A stretch of 34,050 bases of DNA, taken from an uncultured Hyphomicrobiales bacterium. GTDB taxonomy: Bacteria; Pseudomonadota; Alphaproteobacteria; Rhizobiales; Beijerinckiaceae. Shown piece after piece: positions 9,271 to 15,584 of this stretch (within the stretch, counting starts at the first letter, position 1; each line of letters starts with the position of its first letter). The position numbers were made by a program, and so were the translations under genes. Where the stretch lies: NCBI GenBank assembly GCA_903932535.1, contig CAIZGR010000491.1, forward strand, positions 1-34,050, written 5' to 3'. Below the pieces are notes generated by a model that saw nothing but the letters and a program-made list of their open reading frames with translations, did not search any database and was not told the origin of the DNA.

Positions 9271-9603
9271 ATGCTCGACAACCCGAAGAACACTTTTGAA
9301 CTCATGAAAGCGCTCGAGGCGGCGCTGCCGTTCGAAGTCGAATTGACGCCGGAAGTGATCGAGTCGCTGCGTAAGGAAAAGCCGGCTCTCGTGGTCGAGT
9401 CCCGACAAAGCGTATCCGGATTATCCTACTTCGGCAACGAAGGAGGCATCATGTGTCATATTGTTCCGAAGGACTCTCCAGGAAACCCGATCATCATTTC
9501 TATCACGCACGTCCGGATGAGTGGTAAACACTTGCTTGCCAGAGACGTTTTCAAATACCAAAAGCACAGAGTGAAGAAACTAAAAAAGCAGATTGGTGCG
9601 TAA
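9271..9603 (+). CDS. Uncharacterised basic protein upstream of a PIN-domain gene
   Basis: A 110-aa protein starting at the ATG at 9271 (MLDNPKNTFELMKALEAALP). The frame opens earlier, at 9166, but the added residues are not convincing. There is a helical N-terminal half, then a probable beta segment with GGIMCHIVP and NPIIISITHVRM, and a strongly basic tail (YQKHRVKKLKKQIGA) that could contact nucleic acid. No signal peptide or known catalytic motif is visible. Codon use becomes markedly A/T-rich towards the 3' end, unlike neighbouring genes, which hints at horizontal origin. It lies 30 nt before the PIN-domain gene on the same strand, so an operon is likely. By position it could be the antitoxin or regulator of that PIN protein, but no known antitoxin fold is recognised. 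Function unknown. Confidence 0.75.
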   Translation: MLDNPKNTFELMKALEAALPFEVELTPEVIESLRKEKPALVVESRQSVSGLSYFGNEGGIMCHIVPKDSPGNPIIISITHVRMSGKHLLARDVFKYQKHRVKKLKKQIGA

Positions 9604-9633
9604 ATCCCGATTCGTGAGGCCCTTAAACTCTTC

Positions 9634-10212
9634 GTGGTCGATACGGGGCCGCTGATTATCTTGGCGGTGGCGCAGCCGCTCGATTATTTGCTTTACGTCA
9701 ATGCCGGCATCGTCATTCCCGACGCGGTGTTGCACGAGGCCACCCGCGACGCCAACCGCCTCGGCGCGCAAGATATTATCGACTGGGTGAAGGCTCATCG
9801 CAGGCATATCGAGATCGCGGCGACCAAGGCATATGAAATTTTCGACGCCGCGCGCGCGGCTATCCCCAATCTTCGCGAACCGGATTTGGGTGAACGCGCC
9901 GCGGTCGAGGTCATCGAGGAGCCCGACCGCTTGCAGGGCGACGAGCGCGGCCTGCTGTTGCGCGAAGAAACCGCGGTTCTCAGGCGCGTCGCCGTGCGCG
10001 ACCGTGAACGCATCGTTGAACGCATCGTTGAACTCAGCACCCTCGATTTCCTGCGGATTCTCGAGGCCGAGAAACGCATCCAATCCGCCGAGCAGGTCTT
10101 CGAGCTTGCCGCGAAGGCGGGACGGTTCCCGTCTCGGACCGAGAAAATGAGCGGACACGACGAGGCGACGCGCGCCGCCGTCAAGGGGCTTGTGACGCGA
10201 CCGAAGGTTTAA
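9634..10212 (+). CDS. PIN-domain protein, candidate endoribonuclease toxin
   Basis: A 192-aa protein whose first 150 residues look like a PIN domain, the Mg-dependent ribonuclease fold of VapC-like toxins. The chosen start is the GTG at 9634, giving VDTGPLIILAVAQPL with the first acidic residue Asp3. The second acidic site is probably the Glu in VLHEAT and the third the Glu in DLGERAAVEVI. STLDFLRILEAEKRIQSAEQV resembles the closing segment of this group. A start further upstream is blocked, because the frame has a stop at 9601 (the stop codon of the preceding gene is in the same frame). There is no good ribosome site, so translation may depend on coupling to the 9271 gene. A 12-nt tandem repeat at 10006-10029 adds Glu-Arg-Ile-Val in frame. 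The gene is convergent with recO. Confidence 0.8.
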   Translation: MVDTGPLIILAVAQPLDYLLYVNAGIVIPDAVLHEATRDANRLGAQDIIDWVKAHRRHIEIAATKAYEIFDAARAAIPNLREPDLGERAAVEVIEEPDRLQGDERGLLLREETAVLRRVAVRDRERIVERIVELSTLDFLRILEAEKRIQSAEQVFELAAKAGRFPSRTEKMSGHDEATRAAVKGLVTRPKV

Positions 10213-10234
10213 CCCGTGCGGCTGAGCGCCCGTA

Positions 10235-11005
10235 TCAGCCCAGCGGGCCGCCAACATCGGATCGCGCGCCCCCTCCCGCCCCCTTCGCCGCCGCCGCGAG
10301 GAACGCCCGGCGCGAATCGGGCAAGGGCTCGCCCCGGGCCGCGAACACGTCGCGCAGCAGGAAGAACCCGGTCGTGCGAAAGCCGTCGGCGACATCCCCG
10401 GCGCTCGGGCGCGCATCGAGCCGCAGGCCGTCGCGCAAGAAAGCCGGCAGCGGCAGAAGGCGATCGCGCCACGGTTCGCCGGCGGCGCGGCTGACCGCCC
10501 TTCCCGATTTCGGCGAGACATAGACGAGGTCCTCGGCCGCGCCGGTCGCCGCGCAGCGGGCGAGATCGAGGCGGAAGCCGCATTCGGCCAAAATCTGCGT
10601 CTCGAAGCGGGCGACGAGCGGCGGGGCGAGCGCGGAATCGTCGAGCCGCTCGACGATCAGCGTCAGCATCTCGTACACCGCCTCATGCGGATCGCGCTCG
10701 GGCAGGAGGCGCGCCAGCGCCCCGAGCCAGCCGAGGCCGGCCAGCGCCTGCGCGCTGCCGATCAGCCGCCCGGCGCGCAGTTCGAGCGGTTCGACCGCAA
10801 AGGCGCCGAGGTGCTCGTCGAGCCGCGCCCGCCAGACGAGGCCGAGCGTGTTGCCCGGCTGGAGCGCCGCGCTCATGCGCGCCGAGCGGCCGCCGCGGAC
10901 GAGCCCGAGATGCCGGCCGTGCGCGCGCGTCATCGCCTCGACAATCGCCGAATGCTCGCCGTGCCGCCGCACGCCGACGATCAGACCCTCGTCGCGCCAT
11001 TCCAT
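10235..11005 (-). CDS. recO: DNA repair and recombination mediator RecO
   Basis: RecO helps load RecA onto SSB-coated single-stranded DNA in the RecFOR pathway. The 256-aa protein begins MEWRDEGLIVGVRRHGEHSAIVEAMTRAHG, the OB-fold start typical of alphaproteobacterial RecO. The middle has LPERDPHEAVYEML and FETQILAECGFRLDLARCAATGAAEDLVYVSPKSGRAVS in pieces, a strong family hallmark. The C-terminus FLLRDVFAARGEPLPDSRRAF also fits, followed by a short Gly/Ala-rich extension. The start is the ATG at 11005. It is convergent with the PIN-domain gene (22 nt between stops) and lies 56 nt downstream of the LysR gene on the same strand. Identification is firm. Confidence 0.96.
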   Translation of the reverse strand: MEWRDEGLIVGVRRHGEHSAIVEAMTRAHGRHLGLVRGGRSARMSAALQPGNTLGLVWRARLDEHLGAFAVEPLELRAGRLIGSAQALAGLGWLGALARLLPERDPHEAVYEMLTLIVERLDDSALAPPLVARFETQILAECGFRLDLARCAATGAAEDLVYVSPKSGRAVSRAAGEPWRDRLLPLPAFLRDGLRLDARPSAGDVADGFRTTGFFLLRDVFAARGEPLPDSRRAFLAAAAKGAGGGARSDVGGPLG

Positions 11006-11061
11006 GCCCGGACTTTAGCACGCCAGGCGGAGATCGGCCCGGCGCCCGTGGCGCCCCCCCT

Positions 11062-11979
11062 TCAAGCCGCCGACAGCGCCGCCTCCTCGACCAGGAAGTC
11101 GCGCAAGGCCTTGATCCGGGGCGTCTGCGCCTCCTCGGGGCGGCAGAGGAAATAATAGCCGAAGGGCGTGCTGACGGCGGTCGAGAACGGCGCGACGAGG
11201 CGTCCGGCGGCGAGATCGTCGGCGGCGATGGCGAAAGAACTCAGCGCCACCCCCTGCCCCTGCGCCGCCGCGCGGATCGCCATGGCCATGTTGTTGAACC
11301 AGACGCCGTGCGGCGCCTCGACCGACTTCGCGCCCGCGGCCTCGAGCCAGTCGGACCACGCCGGCCAGGACGGGTAGGCCGGGCTCCATTCGAGGTGGAG
11401 GAGGGTCGCGCGGCCGAGGTCGTCGGGCGAGCGCAGCGGATTGTCGCCTGCCACGAGGCCCGGCGCGCAGACGGGAAAAACGTCCTCCTTGAACAGGAGC
11501 GTCGTCGCGAGCCCGGGAAATTCGCCCGCGCCCCAGCGGATCAGCGCGTCGGTCGAACTCGACTCCAGCATGTCCCCGGTGGGATTGGCGTCGAGCAGGA
11601 CGTCGATGTCGCGGTGGCGCGCCTTGAACTTGCCGATCCGGCCGACGAGCCAGGTGGCGGCGAACGACGGGCTCGAGTTGATCACCAGAAAGCGCCGCCC
11701 CTTCGCCGCGCGCATCGCGCGCGCCGCGCGGGCGAGCGCCGCGAAGCCCTCGGCGAGCCCCGGCGCGCCGGCCGCGCCGGCCTCGGTGAGCCTCAAGCCC
11801 CTCCCCGACCGTTCGACCAGCGGCGCGCCGATCTCCTGCTCCAGCGCCCGCACCTGCTGGGCGACCGCCGCCTTGGTGACGTGAAGCTCCTCCGCCGCCC
11901 GGGCGAACGAGAGCTTGCGCGACACCGCCTCGAAGGCGCGCAGCGCAGTCAGCGGCGGAAGGCGGCCGGGAGGGGGCAT
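11062..11979 (-). CDS. LysR-family regulator, GcvA-like
   Basis: A 305-aa transcription factor with an N-terminal winged helix-turn-helix (about residues 8-67: LPPLTALRAFEAVSRKLSFA, then AAEELHVTKAAVAQQVRALE) and a LysR substrate-binding domain to the end. LPPLTALRAFEA and the AVAQQVRALE recognition helix are typical of the GcvA/AmpR branch. The effector is not readable from sequence. The gene is divergent from the DUF1127 gene (118 nt between starts), and a short inverted repeat sits 4 nt upstream of its own start (11983-11995), which suggests autoregulation and control of the divergent gene. LysR regulators paired with a divergent DUF1127 gene recur in proteobacteria. The family is firm; targets are inferred. 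Confidence 0.93.
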   Translation of the reverse strand: MPPPGRLPPLTALRAFEAVSRKLSFARAAEELHVTKAAVAQQVRALEQEIGAPLVERSGRGLRLTEAGAAGAPGLAEGFAALARAARAMRAAKGRRFLVINSSPSFAATWLVGRIGKFKARHRDIDVLLDANPTGDMLESSSTDALIRWGAGEFPGLATTLLFKEDVFPVCAPGLVAGDNPLRSPDDLGRATLLHLEWSPAYPSWPAWSDWLEAAGAKSVEAPHGVWFNNMAMAIRAAAQGQGVALSSFAIAADDLAAGRLVAPFSTAVSTPFGYYFLCRPEEAQTPRIKALRDFLVEEAALSAA

Positions 11980-11982
11980 CGT

Positions 11983-11995
11983 ATAGTCAGGCTAT
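11983..11995. promoter_or_regulatory. Candidate LysR operator (inverted repeat)
   Basis: ATAG-N5-CTAT (11983-11995) is a perfect short dyad with the T-N11-A form typical of LysR binding sites. It lies immediately upstream of the LysR gene start and faces the divergent DUF1127 gene, so it could serve both. The assignment is by position and shape only. Confidence 0.45.
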
Positions 11996-12018
11996 CCGAA
12001 GATGGCATAAACATTGGC

Positions 12019-12046
12019 TTGAACCGCGTCGGTTTCGCCATATATC
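12019..12046 (+). promoter_or_regulatory. Candidate sigma-70-type promoter of the DUF1127 gene
   Basis: TTGAAC at 12019-12024 and TATATC at 12041-12046, separated by 16 nt, make a good housekeeping-type promoter about 50 nt upstream of the ATG at 12098. The putative LysR operator at 11983-11995 lies just upstream of the -35 box, where an activator would bind. Confidence 0.45.
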
Positions 12047-12097
12047 GAGGATGGAAACAAGCGCAAACGTCGCTTTTCTGGGTTAGGGTGAGAGAAA

Positions 12098-12349
12098 ATG
12101 ACCGGGTATGTCGCGCGTTCGGATGCTTCCCATCGGGATTTGGGCTTGGTCGGCGGATTGCAGGCCGGTAAACAATTCCTTGTCGCGCTGGTAGCCCGGG
12201 CGGCGGCCGCCGCGGAGCGCAGCCGATTCGCCGCGCTGCCCTCCCGCTACCTCGACGACGTCGGCATGACCGAAGCCGAGCGCGCCGCGGTCCTCGGTTA
12301 CGAAGAGACGGCGGTCGACGGCTGGCGCGTCGTCGCGTCCCACCTCTGA
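12098..12349 (+). CDS. Small DUF1127 (YjiS-like) protein
   Basis: An 83-aa protein. The C-terminal part RSRFAALPSRYLDDVGMTEA carries the DUF1127 signature, usually of the form aLxdrxLxDIGlxRxdi, followed by ERAAVLGYEETAVDGWRVVA. DUF1127 proteins are small and arginine-rich; in some alphaproteobacteria they have been linked to RNA turnover and phosphate or stress responses, but no role can be fixed here. The start is the ATG at 12098, with GTGAGAG just upstream. The gene is divergent from the LysR regulator and followed by a strong hairpin (12380-12408), so it is probably a one-gene unit controlled by that regulator. Confidence 0.8.
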   Translation: MTGYVARSDASHRDLGLVGGLQAGKQFLVALVARAAAAAERSRFAALPSRYLDDVGMTEAERAAVLGYEETAVDGWRVVASHL

Positions 12350-12379
12350 GCCGTTCATCTTCCGGCAGGCCTCGTTGCG

Positions 12380-12408
12380 GCGCCGGCGCGTTTCCCACGC
12401 GCCGGCGC
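12380..12408 (+). terminator. Strong GC hairpin after the DUF1127 gene
   Basis: A perfect 11-bp stem (GCGCCGGCGCG at 12380-12390 with CGCGCCGGCGC at 12398-12408) closes a 7-nt loop, 31 nt past the DUF1127 stop. Only two T residues follow directly, so it is an atypical intrinsic terminator or an RNA-stabilising hairpin. It also insulates the trp genes that start at 12517. Confidence 0.55.
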
Positions 12409-12516
12409 TTCGCGTTCCGATCGGCTCGAAGGCTCTACGCGCGCTCCGTCCGCTTCGGCTTGACGGGCGCAAGACGGCGTCGGAAAAGACCCGCCACGAT
12501 CCGATCGGAAGTTCGA

Positions 12517-13134
12517 ATGCAACGAGTCACGCTGATCGACAACTATGACAGTTTCACCTTCAATCTCGTCCACTGTCTGGGCGCGCTCGGCGCGGCGGTA
12601 AAGGTCTGGCGGAACGACGAGATCAGCGTCGGGGGCGCGCTCGCCGAAGAGCCGGACGCGATCGTCCTCTCCCCCGGTCCGTGCACGCCGAACGAAGCGG
12701 GGATCTGTCTCGACCTCATCCGCGCGGCGAGCGGGACGACGCCCATCTTCGGGGTGTGCCTCGGCCATCAGGCGATCGGACAGGCGTTCGGCGGGGACGT
12801 GGTGCGCGCGCCGGCCCCGATGCACGGCAAGGTGTCGCGGATCTCGCACAACGGCCGCGGCGTCTTCCGCGGCCTGGACGGGCCGTTTCAGGCGACGCGC
12901 TATCATTCCCTGATCATCGAGCGTTCCACCGCTCCCGAGGCGCTCGAGGTCAGCGCCGAGACCGACGACGGCCTCATCATGGCGGTCGCCCATCGCGACC
13001 GGCCGGTCTACGGCGTGCAGTTCCACCCGGAGAGCATCGCGAGCGAGCACGGCCGCGACATCCTGCGCAACTTCCTCGACCTGGCCGCCGCGTTTCATGC
13101 GCGGGAACCCTCGCGCCAGGGCGGCGTGGGCTGA
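12517..13134 (+). CDS. trpG: Anthranilate synthase glutamine amidotransferase subunit
   Basis: TrpG hydrolyses glutamine and passes ammonia to TrpE, which makes anthranilate from chorismate, the first step of tryptophan synthesis. The 205-aa protein starts at the ATG at 12517 ([17 protein letters not shown]); an upstream in-frame ATG at 12460 adds only arginine-rich sequence. Class I amidotransferase motifs are complete: [12 protein letters not shown], the nucleophile Cys81 in [16 protein letters not shown], and His170/Glu172 in GVQFHPES. It overlaps trpD by one base (TGATG at 13132). No trpE lies in the window, so the partner subunit must be encoded elsewhere. A related PabA-like role in folate synthesis cannot be excluded, but the trpDC context favours tryptophan. 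Confidence 0.95.
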   Translation: MQRVTLIDNYDSFTFNLVHCLGALGAAVKVWRNDEISVGGALAEEPDAIVLSPGPCTPNEAGICLDLIRAASGTTPIFGVCLGHQAIGQAFGGDVVRAPAPMHGKVSRISHNGRGVFRGLDGPFQATRYHSLIIERSTAPEALEVSAETDDGLIMAVAHRDRPVYGVQFHPESIASEHGRDILRNFLDLAAAFHAREPSRQGGVG

Positions 13135-14147
13135 TGGAATCCTTCAAGCCCCTGATCGCCAAGGTCGCGGCCGGCGCGACGCTCACCCGGGCGGAGGCCA
13201 AAACGGCCTTCGACTCGCTCCTTTCCGGCGAAGTGACCCCCTCCCAGATGGGCGGCTTCCTGATGGCGCTGCGCGTGCGGGGCGAGACCGTCGAGGAGAT
13301 CACCGGCGCCGTCTCGGCGATGCGCGCCAAGATGCTGACCGTGAAGGCGCCCGACGGCGCCGTCGACATCGTCGGCACCGGCGGCGACAGCTCCGGCTCG
13401 TACAACGTCTCGACGCTCGCTTCGATCGTCACCGCCGCCTGCGGCGTTCCCGTCGCCAAGCACGGCAACCGCGCCGCTTCGTCGCGCTCGGGCGCGGCGG
13501 ACATCCTGACCGCGCTCGGCGTGAAGATCGGGCTTCCGCCCGAAGGCGTCGAGCGCTGCATCCGGGAGGCCGGCATCGGCTTCATGATGGCGCCGACGCA
13601 TCACGCGGCGATGCGTCACGTCGGTCCGACCCGGGTCGAGCTCGGCACGCGCACGATCTTCAATCTGCTCGGACCGTTGTCGAACCCCGCCGGAGTGAAG
13701 CGCCAGATCATCGGCGTCTTCTCCGCGGCTTGGCTCGAACCGATGGCCGAAGTGCTGCGCAACCTCGGCTCGGAGCGGATATGGGTGACCTGCGGGTCGG
13801 ATGGGCTCGACGAAATCACCACCACCGGCCCGACGCGGGTGGTCGAGCTGAAGGGCGGCGCGATCCAGGCCTTCGAGGTGACGCCCGAAGAAGCAGGGCT
13901 CGCGCGCGCCGAGCCCGCGGCGCTCAAAGGCGGCGACCCGGCGCACAACGCCGAGGCGCTGCGCAGGGCGCTGAACGGCGCGCCGGGCGCCTACCGGGAC
14001 ATCGCCCTGATCAACGCCGGGGCCGCCCTGGTCGTTGCGGGGCGCGCGGCTTCGCTGCGGGATGGCGTCGCGCAGGGCGCGGCGGCGATCGATTCGGGCG
14101 CGGCGCTGAAAACGCTCGACCGTTTGATCGCCGTGTCCAACGCTTGA
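13134..14147 (+). CDS. trpD: Anthranilate phosphoribosyltransferase
   Basis: TrpD transfers the phosphoribosyl group of PRPP to anthranilate, the second step of tryptophan synthesis. The 337-aa length is normal. Diagnostic motifs are [21 protein letters not shown] for PRPP/Mg binding (about residues 78-98), [22 protein letters not shown] (split here by position near 110-130), and the anthranilate-tunnel region [20 protein letters not shown]. The start is the ATG at 13134, one base inside the trpG stop, which points to translational coupling. trpC follows after 16 nt. Identification is firm. Confidence 0.97.
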   Translation: MESFKPLIAKVAAGATLTRAEAKTAFDSLLSGEVTPSQMGGFLMALRVRGETVEEITGAVSAMRAKMLTVKAPDGAVDIVGTGGDSSGSYNVSTLASIVTAACGVPVAKHGNRAASSRSGAADILTALGVKIGLPPEGVERCIREAGIGFMMAPTHHAAMRHVGPTRVELGTRTIFNLLGPLSNPAGVKRQIIGVFSAAWLEPMAEVLRNLGSERIWVTCGSDGLDEITTTGPTRVVELKGGAIQAFEVTPEEAGLARAEPAALKGGDPAHNAEALRRALNGAPGAYRDIALINAGAALVVAGRAASLRDGVAQGAAAIDSGAALKTLDRLIAVSNA

Positions 14148-14163
14148 GGGCCGGGGGACGCCG

Positions 14164-14958
14164 ATGACCGACATCCTGAAAAAGATCGAGGCCTACAAGC
14201 GGCGGGAGATCGCGGACGCCAAGGTGCGCGTGCCGCGCGGGACGCTCGAGCGCGAAATCGCCGTGCAGTCGCCGCCGCGCGGCTTCATCAAGGCGCTCGA
14301 GAGGGCGACCGAGGAAGGGCGTTTCGCGCTGATCGCCGAGATCAAGAAGGCCAGTCCGTCGAAGGGCCTCATCCGCGAGGACTTCCATCCCGAGGCGCTC
14401 GCCAAGGCCTATCAGGCGGGGGGCGCGACATGCCTCTCGGTGCTGACCGACGCGCCGTCCTTTCAGGGTTCGCCCGAGCATCTGGTCAGGGCGCGCAAAG
14501 CGACGCCCCTGCCGATCCTGCGCAAGGACTTCCTGTTCGACCCCTACCAGGTCCTGGAGGCGCGCGCCTGGGGCGCCGACTGCATCCTGATCATCATGGC
14601 CGCCGTCGACGACGACACGGCCAAGACGCTCAACAAGGCCGCGCACGACCTCGGCCTCGACGTGCTGATCGAAACCCACGACGAGGCTGAACTCACGCGC
14701 GCCCTTGCGCTCGAGGGGCGGCTGATCGGGATCAACAACCGGGACCTGCGCACGTTCACGACCTCGCTCGACGTGTCCGAACGCCTGAAGCCGCTCGCGC
14801 CGGCGGACCGGATCGTGGTCGCGGAGAGCGGCATCGAGAGTCACGCCGACTGCAAGCGCCTCGCCAAATGCGGCATCGAGACCTTCCTCGTGGGCGAGGC
14901 TCTGATGCGCAACAAGGACGTGGCCTCGGCGACGCGGACGCTGCTGACCGGGCAGTAG
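14164..14958 (+). CDS. trpC: Indole-3-glycerol phosphate synthase
   Basis: TrpC closes the indole ring, converting carboxyphenylaminodeoxyribulose phosphate to indole-3-glycerol phosphate. The 264-aa single-domain TIM barrel shows the expected landmarks: [17 protein letters not shown] with a catalytic lysine, [20 protein letters not shown] with a second, [27 protein letters not shown], and [17 protein letters not shown] followed by FLVGEALM for phosphate binding. It is not fused to TrpF, as expected in alphaproteobacteria. The start is the ATG at 14164, 16 nt after trpD. In many alphaproteobacteria moaC follows trpC; here a 626-nt gene-poor gap follows instead. Identification is firm. Confidence 0.97.
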   Translation: MTDILKKIEAYKRREIADAKVRVPRGTLEREIAVQSPPRGFIKALERATEEGRFALIAEIKKASPSKGLIREDFHPEALAKAYQAGGATCLSVLTDAPSFQGSPEHLVRARKATPLPILRKDFLFDPYQVLEARAWGADCILIIMAAVDDDTAKTLNKAAHDLGLDVLIETHDEAELTRALALEGRLIGINNRDLRTFTTSLDVSERLKPLAPADRIVVAESGIESHADCKRLAKCGIETFLVGEALMRNKDVASATRTLLTGQ

Positions 14959-15584
14959 GCAATACCGCGCTTTTGCGTCCCGCCTTCGCGACAGCGCCGT
15001 CATCGTTTCTTGTCGAGAAGCCCGCAATGACAGGACTGGCCGACCGGTTGAAACGCATCGAGCCATGGGACGAAGCGTTTCCCGATGTGGACGCCGGCCT
15101 CCCTCCCCTCGACCAGCCAGGTCTCTCCGAGGAAGTCGACGGAGAGAAACCCGAGGCCGTCGGCCCCGAGGCTCCTGGCCCGGGGACGCGCCGCTTCGCC
15201 AGCGACGGCGGCGGCGGCCTCCTCGTCACGCACGCCTAGCCGCGATTCGGCCCCGGACCGCGCAAGGCCCGGGCGGCGCGATATTCCTGATGCCGCGCGG
15301 GCGGCCCGCCTTCGGGCCGGGGGACCGCGCCGGGCAGGGTCTCGGTCTGAAATCTGCGGGCCTTTGCCCGCCGCGCTCGCGCGCGACGTTTTCAGCACCG
15401 CCAAGATCACGAAAGGGCACGAAGAATCCCGTCGTGGTCGACCCTCGGTCGCATCGACGACCAAGGTCCGGCCGGGGCGCGAGATTTGCGGGCCGAGTCA
15501 CGACCCGCGCTCGTTCTCCTTTCGTTCGCTCGTCGCCCATGCTATTTGACGCCGAACGATTCGACGGACTACGAAGCCGGCCTC
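14959..15584. other. Gene-poor, hairpin-rich intergenic region between trpC and parE
   Basis: About 626 nt without a convincing gene. Three hairpins stand out: CGGCCCG-CCTT-CGGGCCG at 15302-15319, GCGGGC-CTTT-GCCCGC at 15356-15371, and a GCGGG/CCCGC pair around 15488-15510. The last two share flanking sequence (ATCTGCGGGCC and ATTTGCGGGCC before, CCGCGCTCG or CCCGCGCTCG after), so they look like two diverged copies of one element about 130 nt apart. Between them is a purine-rich tract (AAGATCACGAAAGGGCACGA near 15402). This may be a decayed repeat element; the parE promoter should also lie here but could not be pinned down. Confidence 0.5.
15027..15239 (+). CDS. Doubtful small open frame after trpC
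   Basis: An ATG-started 70-aa frame (MTGLADRLKRIEPWDEAFPD at the start), rich in Asp, Glu and Pro, with third positions mostly G or C, as in real genes of this genome. It has a weak ribosome site (GAGAAG about 8 nt upstream) and no recognisable family. The composition could also be produced by chance at this GC content. It is listed only because nothing else explains this stretch. Confidence 0.22.
   Translation: MTGLADRLKRIEPWDEAFPDVDAGLPPLDQPGLSEEVDGEKPEAVGPEAPGPGTRRFASDGGGGLLVTHA

Noticed and set aside
9580..10521. A 313-codon minus-strand frame opposite the PIN-domain gene
   Set aside because: The plus strand has PIN-like motifs and operon context; the minus-strand product would also overlap the recO 3' end and resembles no family.
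15000..15464. Minus-strand frame in the trpC-parE gap containing GFLSVDFLGETWLVEG
   Set aside because: The phrase looks protein-like, but the rest is Arg/Ala-rich without a family and there is no ribosome site; it may be chance or a distant relic.
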